From Phoronis australis (taxonomy: Eukaryota; Phoronida; Phoronidae): DNA of 64,000 bases. The notes under the pieces are model-generated. The model was given only the letters and a program-made list of their open reading frames with translations, had not been told where the DNA came from and did no database searches. Each line of letters starts with the position of its first letter. Positions within the stretch are counted from its first letter, which is position 1. The stretch covers positions 29,351-93,350 of the forward strand of contig NMRA01000240.1 of NCBI GenBank assembly GCA_002633005.1, given 5' to 3'. Shown here one piece after another: positions 41,635-54,317 of this stretch. A program made the translations under genes and the position numbers.

Positions 41635-43195
41635 GTACGTATTTATAGATATTCACGCTGGACAGTTGTTCCGACGAACAAATGCGACACAAGTCACTGA
41701 TGAAACCATTATGCCGAACCAATATATTAGAGGAAACAAATTGCTCGTAGATTCTCAAAATGGCAAGCTAGCAGCTTTTTATAATTTAAGTCGTTTCATT
41801 GAGTGGAGGTGTGGGCCTTTCCTATCGGGCCTCTATCAATGCCCCGTGTAAGCTTAGTTTCCAGAGACGAAATGAGGGCCATACTTTGACAGCACACAGA
41901 AGCGAGAAACTGCTAACCTGAAAGGAGATAACGAATGATTGGCAAGCTTTTATGCACGCTTGTTTCGTGTGTTCTCCTTGAGTTCTTCATTCGTGTGAAA
42001 TCGGGCCTTTGGTTTGGAGGTACCGAAACGGTGCAATAAGCTTCTAAACGAAGTTCCATTAAATTCGGCTTACACAAGTCTGTCGGCTTTGTTCTGACTT
42101 TTTCCAACCTGATTCATTAGACGCTGTCTTAGAGACTTCCATAAAGATGTAGATTCCGTCAAAGACATTAACATGACTGAATCCCAAGTGGTTCATAATC
42201 GGCTGAAACATAGCATTAAACTGGAGAAAATGTCTTGTACGGTATAACACGACAGACTTGCTATTTGGCAATTAGTGCGTGTTGTGTGGTTGTGAGCAAA
42301 TTTAGATAACGAGATCAAATGACCAATCAAGCGATATACCAGGATATTTGTATTTATCCTGCATTTTAAAACACTTTGGTTATATTAAATAGCCGATCGT
42401 CTAAAGTGCACAATATTCGTATTTTTGGTTACTGAGCCATTGTATTGTCCTCATCTTTCTCTTTAGTTGAATCTTACTGTTCGCTATAAGAGCAATGATC
42501 TCTGCATACATACATATATGCATGTAAAGGCACAGGTCCTTCAGTTTTACATGTAACTGTTCCTCAAAGGCACCACAGTCACACCGCTATCACAGTACTC
42601 TGTCAAATAAACAATTGTGACTTGTCTGATTGTGAGAAATTATTCGATTAGGGTGATTGTGCAAGAGGATGTCAACAGCATTATTCAAAGTTGTCGGCAA
42701 ATTAACACCTGCCATCGAATCACGCTTTAGTTAAACTGACCGTATGCGCCACGCCATATGCTTGTTCCTTATGATGGTTGTCTCTGTCTTCATAAATGTA
42801 CCGAATTGATAAAAACGCACGACACTTTTCGATATTGACAGTCCTTATTCCGTTGTGTTTATGTTCAATAAGCTACAAGAGGTAGATCGCCTTACACAAA
42901 CACTGGTGAATAATGGGTACAATATTGCTTTTGTAGACCTCGATATTAAGCGATTTATGTCCAAAATTAACTGTGAAGTCGCTGCACGTCGGACCAGTGT
43001 GATCAAAATGTATCTTGCGAAAATCTCATGACCATTAATTGGCTCCAGGACGAACACGCCATTAAAAATCATTAGGGATAATGTTAAAAGATTTTAAGCC
43101 CGATGATTACCTCGATGTTATTATTTATTACCGGAATAAAAAGTCCTCCAACATCCTAATGAAAACATTTCTAAAGAGAAAGTCCGCCCAAGAAA
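41635..43195 (+). other. gene B intron 3, left part
   Basis: No recognisable gene. 43080-43195 may be decayed gag of the gypsy element that follows. Confidence 0.45.
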
Positions 43196-43251
43196 TCATC
43201 ACATCAGCGTCAGAGCCAATCCAGCTTCAAGCTATCTAGTGGAGAGCAGTC

Positions 43252-43600
43252 GGGGAAGAAGAAATGCCCTAATTATGATTATGTCCATAGATCCCATGGG
43301 CATGAAGCCTGTCCTGCCAGAGGGAAAATATGTTGGTTCTGTTCGAAACAGGGTCACTTCGCCTCCGTATTCCGTAAGAACAAAGGCAATGAAATTTATG
43401 AATAGGATGATGACCAACAGGCTGATCAGTTTTGTGGCGCATTAAGTGTTGACTACTTCCTAGGCTCCGTAAACTGTGATGATAGCGACTCCGCTTGGAA
43501 GGTGACTCTCACCTTGGGCAACTCTTCAGAAACATTCAAGATAGACACCGGCGCTGACGTGTCAATCATGTCGTACTTTCAGTATCTTGGATTGATCCAA
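43252..43600 (+). pseudogene. gag-pro: gypsy gag zinc knuckle and protease
   Basis: It reads CPNYDYVHRSHGHEACPARG and CWFCSKQGHFASVFRK; the last cysteine of the C-x2-C-x4-H-x4-C knuckle is Phe here. About 40 codons later comes TFKIDTGADVSIMS, with the aspartic protease triad DTGA. Stops separate the parts. Confidence 0.7.
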
Positions 43601-43789
43601 GACCTCCTCGGAAAGATACATGTATCAAGGCTAAGCTGTCAAACCCTGGCGGTCCTCTTTGTTGTCGAGGACAGTTCGTCGCAAGAACTGTGTTCAAGGG
43701 ACAGAATTATCATTTTCGTGTGATGGTGGTTGATGGAAAAGTTGAAAGTCTTCTTGGCCGGGGAGTAACCAATCAAATGAACTTATCGT

Positions 43790-44617
43790 TTGAGTTAACT
43801 CCGTTACTGAAGATATAGGACTTCTCGATACTGACCCAGTCAAGGTATCCCTGAAGGAGAATGCACAGACATATGCCCTAAACGTAGCTCGACGTATTCC
43901 GCTTGCACTTGAGAAGAAAGTGAAAGAGGAGATTGACCGTCTTACTAAACTTGGAATCATCAAGGCTGTAACTCGTCCTACGCCGTGGTGTGCCCCGATG
44001 GTACCTGTTTTGCTTGAAAAAAAAACGGGATAAGTCAGACTCTGTGTCGATCTAAAGAATTTGAATGTGAACATCCAACGAGAAAGATTCGTCCTGCAAA
44101 CCCTAGAGTATGTGACTTCGAAATCCCTGCAGCAACAATTTTTTATGGCTTGACGCAGCGAGTGGTTTCTACCAGATCCCTCTAAGCAGAAGACAGCCAG
44201 GACTTAACTACTTTTATAACCCCATTTGGGCGTTATTGTTTCCGTCGTCTTCCATTCGGCATCACCTCTGACCCTGAAATCTTCATGAGGAAAATGCTAG
44301 AATTGCTAGAGGGCCAGGACGGCGTGTTTGTGTATATGGACGATATCTTGGTGTATGGTGCGAATGCTGCCAAACACGACGCTAGGTTGTTAAAGGTCCT
44401 TGAAACCCTTCACCGAGCTGGCCTGAAGCTTAATCAAGATAAAAGCTTGTACAGTAAAAAGGAGCTGAAGTTCCTAGGTCACCTATTCAGTAAGAATGGG
44501 ATACGGGCTGACCCGGGGAAGTTTACAGCCATCCTACAAAATGCAGCCGCCCAAGTCAGTCACTCACGTTCGTCAGTTCATGGGAATGGTACACTACCTT
44601 TGTTCATATCTACCTGA
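43790..44617 (+). pseudogene. pol: gypsy reverse transcriptase
   Basis: Frames with breaks read ARRIPLALEKKVKEEIDRLT, KLGIIKAVTRPTPWCAPMVP, LCVDLKNLNVN and, in 44285-44617, FVYMDDILVYG (catalytic YMDD), HRAGLKLNQDKSLYSKKELK and FLGHLFSKNGI. The order matches gypsy reverse transcriptase fingers, palm and thumb. The region between the first Asp and YMDD (44090-44280) is frameshifted several times. Confidence 0.85.
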
Positions 44618-44737
44618 CCTGAACTGTGTCATCGGTCCACTTAATGATCTACTGAAGTCAGACTGCCAATGGACCTGGGATGCACTCCACGAAGAAGCAT
44701 TTAAAGAACGAAACAGCTGATTGCATCAACTCCCGTC

Positions 44738-45433
44738 TTGTCTAACTATGACCTGACAAAGCCAATTATTGTAAGCGCTGATGCCTGTTCTTATGGTCTG
44801 AGTGGTGTGTTGTTACAGCAGCAGGACAGCATTCTTAAGCCAATAGCCTTTTGTTCTTGCACCCTCACACACAGTGAACAGAATTTTGACCAGATTGAGA
44901 AAGAATGTTTGGCGAGTGTGTGGACATGCGAAAAGTTTGACCGCTATATCTGTGGGCACAGCAATGTTACAATATATACCGACCACAAGCCTCTTGTCCC
45001 TCTTATCAACTCCAAGAGCCTGGATGAAGTACCACTACGCTCACAGAGGCTTCTAATGAGACTTATGAGATATGATGTCACAGCGACACATGTCCCAGGA
45101 AAGGATATGCATGTGTCTGATGTATTTTCAAGAAGCCCTCTCGTCCTAAAAGATTCTTCAACTGACCATGATGTTCAACTACATGTGCAGTCAATCGAGT
45201 CAATCCTGCCAGTTACACACGACAACAAGATGAACATCCGTAAAGCAACGTCTAATGATCCAGTACTGAGGCCAGCCATCGAATACACCCTAACTGGTTG
45301 GCCGAGGTATGAAAGAGATGTTCCTAGAATCTTGAAGAGTCTATATGAACATCGTGCCGCATTGTCTGTCACTGATGATCTGTTAGTTTTCAATTCAAGG
45401 GTCGTCGTTCCCCATGGTATGAGAAATACTTGA
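44738..45433 (+). pseudogene. pol: gypsy RNase H and connection
   Basis: It reads IIVSADACSYGLSGVLLQQ, NFDQIEKECLASVWTCEKF, VTIYTDHKPLVPLINSK, VPLRSQRLLMRLMRYD and VTATHVPGKDMHVSDVFSR: all the conserved blocks of a gypsy RNase H, with Asp, Glu and Asp in place. The 231-codon frame is intact. It is followed by the integrase zinc region in another frame. Confidence 0.88.
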
Positions 45434-46439
45434 CAGAATCCATGACGGCCATCAGGGAGTGTCAAAGTGTCTCGAGAGAGCACGGCTAGGTGTGTGGTGG
45501 CCAATGATATAAAGAGGATTGTTAAATTGTGTAATCACTGTATAGAGAAGAAGCCAACCCAAAACGTGAACCTCTTATGACAACTCCATTGTCACATGGT
45601 CCATGGCAGCGGCTCGGGGTTGATTTGTTCTTTTTAAAAAACAAGAACTACCTAGTGATGTGTGACTACTACTCAAGTTGGATAGAGATTCTCGCCCTCA
45701 GCTCAACAAAACGCTACAGCCGTCATCTGCCGCATCCCAACCTAGGTCGTACACATGTATCTGCAATGGTTCATAATTTACGTCCACGGAGTTCAGAGAG
45801 TTTTCATCTAAGTACAATTTTCGTCATGTCCCCTCCAGTCTTTATCTTCCTAATTCGAACGGGGAAGCAGAGAGAGTTGTCCAAACAGCTAAAACTATGT
45901 TGAGCCAAGATGACCCCTGGCTTGCCTTGATAGTCTACCGGTACACCCCTATTGCAGCAACAGGAGCTAGTCCATCACAGTTCACTGTAGGAAGACATTT
46001 GAGAACTACACTACCTGTTCCGTCCTCAACACTAGAGCCTGTATGGCCAAACCGAGAGCATATCCTTGCCAAAGATCAGAAGTACAAGGCGACATCTTCG
46101 ACGTCCTATAACCAACATCACGGTGCTAAACGACTTCAACCGCTTCAAGAAGAAGATCTTGTCTTAGTCAAGACAGATAGTGAGAAAGGATGGACCGAGC
46201 CGGGAATCGTCCGCGGTGAAGCGAGCACGCCAAGATCATATCTAGTTGAGACTAAGTCTGGAGTTTGTAGAAGGAACCGCCGTCATATTAGGGAGATGCC
46301 AACAATAACAATTGATCCTACATCAAGAACCATGTCATCGAAGGACAGCTCTCATGCGCCACCTACTTGTGTTGTTCCTAAACAGTGTGTAGTGCCTATG
46401 ACTTCAGACTCTCCGGGATCTCCTCGTCGCTCAGGCTGA
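45434..46439 (+). pseudogene. pol: gypsy integrase
   Basis: 45430-45560 reads RIHDGHQGVSKCLERARLGV, WWPM, a stop, then CNHCIEKKP: the HHCC zinc-binding domain. 45577-45903 starts WQRLGVDLFFLKNKNYLVMC, DYYSSWIEI: catalytic core with the first Asp in GVDLF. The part with the second Asp and the Glu is frameshifted. 45897-46439 has DPWLALIVYRYTPIAATGAS, PSQFTVGRHLRTTLP and EEDLVLVKTDSEKGWTEPGI, the integrase C-terminal domain. Confidence 0.82.
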
Positions 46440-46727
46440 TGTGTTAAAAGACCTGATCGAATCAATTTAGTGTGTTTGTGTTTATAGTGCCTGGATTCTA
46501 TATGATAATCCATGGCGACAATGGAGTGAAATGCTAGTAACCTCTCCACCTAAAGATTTTGTGTTTTTGTGTGCCTTAAGGAAATTACTCAGTGAGTAGT
46601 GTGTTCTATAAGACTTGCGTTCCAAAAGACTTTGTGGTGATACGAACATTTTATATGAACTCTCAAAGATAGAAAGACATTCTAATTATTTGTCATTTGA
46701 ATTTGTGTGTCGTCTGAAAGAGGGAGA

Positions 46728-47050
46728 TGTTACATTATTATTAACGTATTTTAGTTTTCATATTTTTGATTTTATTAGCCAATGGCAGTCGCCATTTTGT
46801 ATTGACGTCAATCCTGCAGCAAATATGTACTGCACTTCCGATTTCATGTAAACAACGAGGTTTTATCGTCATTCATTTGGTAGCCTTTAAACACCGTTGC
46901 CCAGTGTAGTGTTGTTTGTGAGTTTGTATGTCCCATGAACGATTGGTCAAACGGTTTCCAGCCTTTCCCGTCGGTTATCTATGCATCTTCAAAATGGCAC
47001 CATCCAAGATCATTTTCTACAATGTCTCGAACGTAAAATCAACAGTCAAG
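46728..47050 (+). repeat. start of the gypsy 3' LTR (right end uncertain)
   Basis: TGTTACATTATTATTAACG begins directly after the purine tract. It includes the sequence AGCCAATGGCAGTCGCC, with a CCAAT box. The end cannot be set because no second LTR is present; GTAAAATCAACA at about 47043 is only a candidate. Confidence 0.45.
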
Positions 47051-48830
47051 AAATTGTAGAAAACACGTCACTTCGGTACGCTGAGCAAGATGTGCTGCAA
47101 TTAAAAGCATTGGTGTCCCTTTTTATTGCATTTGAGAAGCCTTAGTGTATTGAATGAGCAGCAAACAGGGTCGCGACTCACGTTACACTTGTTTGCGTCA
47201 CTTTCCTGTTACCCCCTTCATCAGTCATTCTTTGCAGCATTTCACACCTGCTGTGTTCCACTGTGTATGTCTCAAGCTTATGTTCTGTGGTGGCATTACT
47301 GCGTCATTTTGTTTCCACTTGACAATGAAACAAGTATGTTTCGAAATATCGTGTACCTTTTAATCATGTCTCTTGGTGTGTTACTTCACCAATATTCCGT
47401 TGAGTGTAGAGTTTTATTCCGAACATATGTCACGGAATAGACTGCCAATAACGAAGTGTCGTGTGTTTGATCAATTTTGCATATCGGAAAACTTGCTCCC
47501 GAGGTACAGCCATAAATGTAAACAAAGCTGCTGTGGGGGGCAAAATTTTGAATTGTGTGCGGTGGTTCGTGAAACCTCGACAAGTAATCGTATCGTTTGC
47601 TTGTACTTTACTAATCAAAAATGGACGTTCGACGAATTCTCTCTCAGTTGTTGATGTGACTTTTACGCAGTTTTGGCACAAGGATATTGAATACATACTT
47701 TTGAAACGTTTGTTTCAACATTTTACAAAATGTGCACACTGTCTCGAAAGTTTAAAAACATTTAAATGTTCGTTCATTTACAAGTCGGACTTGAAAAATT
47801 TACATAGTTTTTACTTTGGCAATTGTTAACAAAATGGCTGCGGAAAATGGACCAACTGTCTGTTCTCTGACGAGCATCTTAAAACGTTTCAGCTATATCG
47901 GAACACTGAAAAACGCTTTAAACCCGTCGAGTGAATTCAATCATAAAGTGGTTGAGAGCTGAATTATTTTGAAGCTTAAACACTTCAGAGGGATGTTATC
48001 GGCTTCACGGCCGACTACTTATTTTTGGGATTGTTCTTGGATGGGATAGAATTTATTGGCCTGCATTAGAAGTGACAAAAATACAAAATGCATTTTGTTC
48101 TTTTATTGAAAGTTGCCCAATTGTCGCCGTGGTCCCTCAAACATTTCTTGTCGTTACCTCACTTGGCATTTATCGAGTGAGCCACCAGTAGACTGAGCGT
48201 TATTGCCATTCACATGCACATTATTACCGAATACATAGTCGAAAACTCATTATTGTCCACTAGCGGTATTTTTACTTGCACGTGAATGCTCGGAATAGCG
48301 CTTTTCTAAGGAAGTCCAAGTCTGTCATTAGGTAAAGCAAGCGAGTTTTACTCGCTCACACTTGAGTGTGCCCATATTCAACACGTTTACGCGTTATTTG
48401 AATTTTTGAATGATGCTGCTTGCGATTCCTAAGCCCGTGGACGGAGGCAGTTCATTCAAAAGATGACGTCGACAATCTCGCAAAATTCAGACTTGTACAC
48501 GAGAATTGCGACGAAATGGCGTCGATTTTAAAGAACTGCAGTGTCTTCAAATACGCAATTTCTGGCGACGTTCATGTGGAAGAATTGTCATTCGGCAGGC
48601 AATTTATGTCAATCACATGACTTAGGGTTAAGCGCCTTTTGGGTTTGGTCTAAAATGCGTTAAGCGGCCACGTTAACTCGCCTTTGCAGCGCATTAACCC
48701 GTAACAAAATAGACTAACTTGTAAACGTGTCAAGGCAATTGAGCTGACTAATAAATCCCATTCGCTCACCCGTGAACATATAAATCCCTATAAAGCACCA
48801 TTGGGTTCTTAAACAAATACATCTTTTAAA
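47051..48830 (+). other. gene B intron 3, right part
   Basis: Frames of up to 122 codons (47461-47829) without recognisable motif. GCGAGTTTTACTCGC at about 48340 is a short hairpin. No exon with the six-cysteine pattern was found. Confidence 0.4.
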
Positions 48831-48932
48831 CCTTAAGTTTTTCGGAAGAACTTAAGTTTTTCCTCTAAAGCTTAAGTTATTTTCCAAGTTTTTTCGCCAA
48901 AAACTTAAGTTTTCAGCGAAAAACTTAAGTTC
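48831..48932. repeat. degenerate CTTAAGTTTTT tandem array
   Basis: CTTAAGTT occurs five times in about 100 bp, each in the context (A/C)(A)CTTAAGTTTTTC, separated by short C/G-containing spacers (GGAAGA, CTCTAAAG, GCCAAAA, AGCGAAAA). Confidence 0.7.
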
Positions 48933-49042
48933 ATTTTTGTAATGGATTCCTCTGTCGCTTTGCGGTAGTGGCACTACCCTCCGACCTGTGTTTTACCACA
49001 GCACTTCAAAGTTTATTTGAACCATACGTATAACCTCTTTAG

Positions 49043-49183
49043 ATAAATTAGACATCCCGTGCAACCCAAGTGCCAAGGGAAACAAATGCGAACACTCAGG
49101 TCAGATATGTGACAGCGCAAAGGGATTTAGGTGTGTTTGTCGGGACAGCGATAATTTCGTCATGCAATCTGGCGTGTGCAAAG
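49043..49183 (+). CDS. gene B exon 4: six-cysteine module 3
   Basis: 141 bp, acceptor CCTCTTTAG, donor GTAAGA, phase 1 at both ends. It reads KLDIPCNPSAKGNKCEHSGQ, ICDSAKGFRCVCRDSDNF, VMQSGVCK. Six cysteines, spacing C-x9-C-x6-C-x7-C-x-C-x12-C, the longest module of the series. Confidence 0.85.
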
Positions 49184-51914
49184 GTAAGACTTAACGTCTC
49201 CTCATACATGTATCTGGTGGCCGTTGGTTCCCAATCTTTCACCGTTGTTACATTAGCTCGGGTACATTACCTGGGATCCTGTTTCTATGAAGCATGAAGC
49301 CAGCGACACGAAGATCTGTATTCCTCATATACGTCTTTCTATACACAGGAGTTGGTGAGATTGATTGACAAATTCTTTTTAGTAATATTCCATTTCGAGA
49401 TGAAAGCTTTAAAGTGGCATAGAACGTGAAAAACGGATTTAATTGTAGTATTCAAAGTAGCTCTCTGTCACTGAAACACAAGTCAAATTGTTTACCTATT
49501 TTTACTGCTTCTTCGTAAAAAATGAATTAGTGTTGATTTCATAGCATTTTTGCCCCACATTAAGCACATATTCTTATTTGGTATGGCAAGACACAGAGGT
49601 AGAATATTTCCCTTTTATGAAAATTGTTACCTTTTGACCTTTGATGGAGACAGCAGCCAGTCCGAATTCCGAATCCATTCAGGGTATGTACGTATACAGG
49701 TATATTCAGGTATTATTGGGGATGAGGCTCTGAAAACTGTATTGGGATTAAACAGCTTTTATTGTATCTGAGCTTCAAAAAGTGAATCTCAATTTTTTTA
49801 GAAGTTTTAGTAATATTCAAAGTGAATAATTCTCGCATTAACATTCGTTGCAAGTATAATATCCAGTCCACAACCTGTTTAAGAGGCATTATCTGAGAAA
49901 ACCTGCAAAATCAAGACATGTTGGCGGAGGCATTTTCACCTTTCACCAACTAAACTGATACTTTGCGCATCAATTTGTACTCACATATGAATTACTAAAC
50001 CATAACTTATTTACTTGGGGGTCATTCTGTAAAAAGGTATACGGTACCCTCCGTTGGGGACTTTTTTACACAGTGCAAGGACATCACAAAGGGCAAAAGT
50101 GTAAAAACACTCAAGGAGCTCGTAGCCCAGTTTGTGACTTTGAATGGTTATGATTATTTAAACTGACACCTGTGCTGTCTTTTTAAATTGATTTCGTTTA
50201 GCATCGGGTTGGCTTTGTATTTCATCTTGACTTTTTGTTGGCGGCACTAAACTTGACTGAGTGTCACTGAACCTAGGATGTGTAAAGCCCAAAATTTTCC
50301 GAAACCAAAAAAGTTGTACGTTTTTTCATTAAAAAACGCTGTGGATGTGGTAACTTTTGCATAATCGCCAGTTGAAGATGATGACACGTGATATTCTGAA
50401 ACTCACCGAAATATATATCGCAACTCAAATAAAAAAATATTTCAATTATTATTTTCCAATGATTATTGTTTTAAAAAGACTTTATTTTAAAAGAAAGTTA
50501 ACAAAAATTAAGGTTTTAAGAGTATAGCAGAAGAATGTAAAAATTCAAAGATGTGAGCAGGTAAGAGTTGTTTGTTCGACAGCAAAGTGTTCTGCAGTCG
50601 GCGATGAAAAGAATGTGGTGACTGTTCTGAGATGCGATGGATATACAGTAGGTCCAATGTCTGCGCTACATAAACACTTCGAAAGACGTAACAGAATGAA
50701 AAATCCTGCTGATCAGAATTGGACTTGACAAGGACTCGGCTGCAGAGCATAGGGTCCGACAGTGGGCCCAATTAACAGAAGAACATTTGGTTTGGACTTC
50801 TTCTCTTCTAAACACTGCACCTTCTCAGATCATGGAGGGAAAATGGGAAATGATCACACAGCTCCAAGAAGTTGCGTTGCAATTAGTTTAGTTGTCTTGG
50901 AGGATATACGAAATGAGAGTGAGAACAACGTGACTTCCGAAAACGATCAGGTATGCATTATTTCGTGCTATTTTGGATACTAGTCCTCAAAATTAACCAA
51001 AGGTAACCTGGGAACCAGTTACTGTTGATTAATAGGCATGACTGTGAGGAAGACATTGGCCTGGTAATTGTTTAGAATATGACGACATTGACCTACTCAC
51101 GATTATGGAATCCTCCAATTCCACTTTCAAGGTTATCTTTCCAAAATACATGAAATACACGAAAATGTCTCTTTCTCCTTTCCTTAGAATTATGTTGTAA
51201 AATTTCTGCTTGCATTATTTCCAGGTATTGACATTGACATGTTGAATGAAAGGAGTCATCTGGTGGCCAAAAACTGAACTAATCTACCGACACCGTGCGT
51301 TCAAACTGACCCAGAACCGTCCATCCGGGGCCGAGGTACTGTTCCATGGGTCGCATTCCTATGGTGACCCTGGTGCGCACCCGCTAACAAGGACCCATGT
51401 AAAAGGGTTGATTTCGAGGTCCAAATTCTTGAAAAGGGTATCACTTCAGATCGTTCTTTGGAAAAGTAGTGAAATGGTCACAATTTTAATTTTTCTTTGG
51501 AAAGGCTGAATTGCAGTCCTTTGTTGCTCCTTGTTATCTCGGGATAAACTTTAGCCGGAATCTTGCAAGCAAACACAAATCAGAATCAATACCGCTGTTT
51601 CATTCAATAGCCACAATTGTAGCTGTAATCTTGAATGTATCCAACATGGCGGTGTCAACCGGCAAATATTGCAAACAGAAATTTGGCGATAGTGAGCAAA
51701 CGCGGCAGGGTGCACATACTTTTGGAAGGAGAATGATAGGCGGAATATTGTAAACAAATACCCACTGGTTTGTGTCACGATCGGATAATTTTGACTCATC
51801 TAAATTCAAGATTAATTTATGTTTATTGTTAACTTATTAGTAGGCGTGTTGCATTCCCCCATTTCCAGTACACCATCATCTCGAATGACAATCGCTTGAC
51901 AAGTGACAAGGGAA
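49184..51914 (+). other. gene B intron 4, left part
   Basis: No recognised feature. The intron is 10.4 kb long in total and also contains the transposon copy C, a tandem duplication and vWA-like remnants. Confidence 0.45.
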
Positions 51915-52765
51915 GGAATTGTCCTAAAACCCCCTCGACCCACAGCCCCTACGACCCACTACCCCTTCGACCAACAACCTGTGGCAAAAGATGTATCGTT
52001 GCGCTTTTTACACATGAATATTACGTCGCTGAATGACTTTTCACTAAGACTTACCTAAACGCGAAATCTGCTCTGTCTCAAGTCTGACGGTTGAAAACAG
52101 AAAGTCGCGTAAGAACATCATCTAAAATAGCTGATTTTTAGCGTGCTGTCGTTGTCACAGAAAAATTGCCATGAGCGGCTACCAATGGCCTTGTCCTACT
52201 AAACTTAGCGAGAGAGCACGTTAAAGTGAATGCATATAACTTCATACTTTTGTTATTTGCTTTCTGTTGTATACTAGGTTACAATATACCTCATGCAATA
52301 TACTTTTCAGTTAACAGTTTGTTTTTTCAAACTGTATTCACTGAAGACATTGCATGTACTCATTCGTGGGTTTCTCACACTCTCCCACTGAAGAGCAGAC
52401 GAGAGGAATACAGTCTGCCGGTACGGCATTTGTAAGGTTGGTAGGTCTTTGATTTGGTCTCATTGGATTATCTGTTCTTGGAATTCAAGGTCGCCGAATC
52501 GATTCTCGTAATCGCAAAAAACAGAGAAATGCTAGCCGAGCCCACGGTCAGACTAGATGGTCCTGCAAGTTAGCGTTTGTTCTATGTTGAGATCGAGTCG
52601 AGCTTGTGTCGACTGGTTGGAAAGGGTTGTGGACGTGGGTCGAGGTGGTCGTGGTTTCACGTGGTCGAGGGTCGAAGTCGAGGGGGGTCGTAGGTCGAAG
52701 GGCTCGTGGAAGGAGTGGATCGCGGGGTGTGGGGTTGAGGAGGTCGCGCGGTTTCAGAACACTCC
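51915..52765 (+). mobile_element. minisatellite-ended transposon, copy C (complete)
   Basis: It starts GGAATTGTCCTAAAACCCCC, then TCGACCCACAGCCCCTACG repeats to 51980, CCTGTGGCAAAAGATGTATC, TGAAAACAGAAAGTCGCG, a TTAACAGTTTGTTTTTTC hairpin region, TTGTTCTATGTTGAGATCGA, and an inverted GGGTCGAGG-type array (52625-52745) ending GGTTTCAGAACACTCC. 851 bp. Opposite orientation to copy B2. Confidence 0.75.
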
Positions 52766-53005
52766 CTAGATATCATAGATTATGTGCCAGTGACTCCTTT
52801 CGTGACAAATTTGCACTCACGGTCAATAATTATATTCCAGTGGTATGCTTCCCGTAGTGAAACCACCTGTATTCTAGGAGATAGCAGCTTCTATAGATAA
52901 AGCAGCAAAGGTAAAAATTGCTCCTTTCAAGTTCCACATATACACTAAGACATGCACTAGTACATGTATATAATATATTAAGTGGTTTTAGTGAAAACTA
53001 TCGAG

Positions 53006-54317
53006 AAGCACAGCATGTTATAAAATCTCATCTTTGGTGTTAGAATGATTAAATGAGTCGTGTCATTTGAACTTGACATGAATTTTTTTACAGATGGCTA
53101 TGTGAACTTAGATTTTGATTTTTGCCACTACAGTTAATCAGATCATCATTACCAGGATCAATGGTTGGAATTCAGGGTTGCTGTTTACCCATTTAATTAT
53201 GGATTATTATTGTAGTCATATAATTTCAATAATATAATGTAATCCACTAAAACTTGTTTTTAGGCAGCTTAGGGCTATTAAGTAAGCCATGTTAAGTTTT
53301 GCAGTTACAGCCTCTTTGCAGCCTCAACAGCTTGTAGGGCTGCAACGATATTTAATCGATAATCAGATTGCGATTCTGGATAAAGATTTGATGCACAATT
53401 CATGGAGTCGGATTTTTGATATGGCTCTTCGCATTTTGTTTTTCTTCGGTGTAAAAGTAAAATTTCAATACCTCGACTTTTATCCCACGTTGACGGAAGT
53501 CTTTCGTGATTAATGTGCGGACAAACTGCTCGCTTCCAGACTGTTTTTACTTTTACACAGCATTGTAATGTTACTACTCCCCCTCTTATAGGCCACATAA
53601 TTTTCAGGGAAAACGCACTACATGTATATTTCTCTGTTCATGAACACATCATCCATGTTGTCTTCTGTTCTAATCCAGCTACAAACATTGTTCATAATAT
53701 TTTCTAGTTTTGTGATGTAGTAGTCACTTTAGTCAACCTTGCGTAAGTTGGAAAATCATGTAACCTGGCTCCAATCCGGGGCGGGAGTTGGGCGGAGGGG
53801 ATGGGTTAGGACAGTGTATTAGCCAGGATTTTGACAATCAGATAATTTGCACCCCCGAAATGCCAAATGGAATGTGGTAGAATTTTAGGGGGTGTCATGG
53901 TCCTATTGGCCCCATTAAGTCCTGCACTGCTAGAAGAGATGACAGACAAGTAAAATTTGATTCTTGTTCAGATAAAATTAGTGGTGATGATTTGCCAACA
54001 CACAAGGTGACATTTAGGTTTGGTAATACATGTATCATTACTCTAAAATGTTTCTAGGAAGCTCGCACACACAGGTAATGAAAAGCCAAAATAGCAAGTA
54101 AAAGCCCATTATGAAAGCAAAATGTGCCCTTCCTTGACTATAAATGGTCATGATCCCTTTTACCTCCATATGCGGCTAGAAAATCTTCCTTTTGAAATGG
54201 CACCGTTACTGATGGTCATATAAAGATAAAACCGATCAACCAGAAACACCCCTCTGTCATTTACTGGCACCTTTACAATTTGTATATCATCATTAAAAAC
54301 AATCCCTTTCATTTGAC
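53006..54317 (+). repeat. 1.31-kb tandem duplication, unit 1
   Basis: It begins AAGCACAGCATGTTATAAAA and matches 54318 onward with about 90% identity by eye, including CAGATGGCTATGTGAA, TTACAGCCTCTTTGCAGCC, TGTGCGGACAAACTGCTCGC and GGCGGGAGTTGG. The minus-strand frame MWPI(R/K)GGVVTLQCCVKVKT is open in both units but differs in length and has no recognised family. Confidence 0.8.

Larger units (their letters stand above)
43196..46727 (+). mobile_element. 5'-truncated Ty3/gypsy retrotransposon
   Basis: Gag zinc-finger remnants, protease, reverse transcriptase, RNase H and integrase follow in gypsy order on the plus strand, with many frameshifts and stops. A purine tract GAAAGAGGGAGA (46716-46727) and a TGTTAC start of a 3' LTR follow. 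No matching 5' LTR is seen upstream. It lies in the same orientation as gene B within intron 3. Confidence 0.85.

Noticed and set aside
50762-50983. 73-codon frame followed by GTATGC as an extra exon of gene B
   Set aside because: No cysteine module, no good acceptor, and it would break the phase-1 series.
53305-53598. 97-codon minus frame in the tandem duplication as a gene
   Set aside because: The equivalent frame in unit 2 is shorter through frameshift and no family is recognised; its openness in both units is explained by recent shared ancestry.
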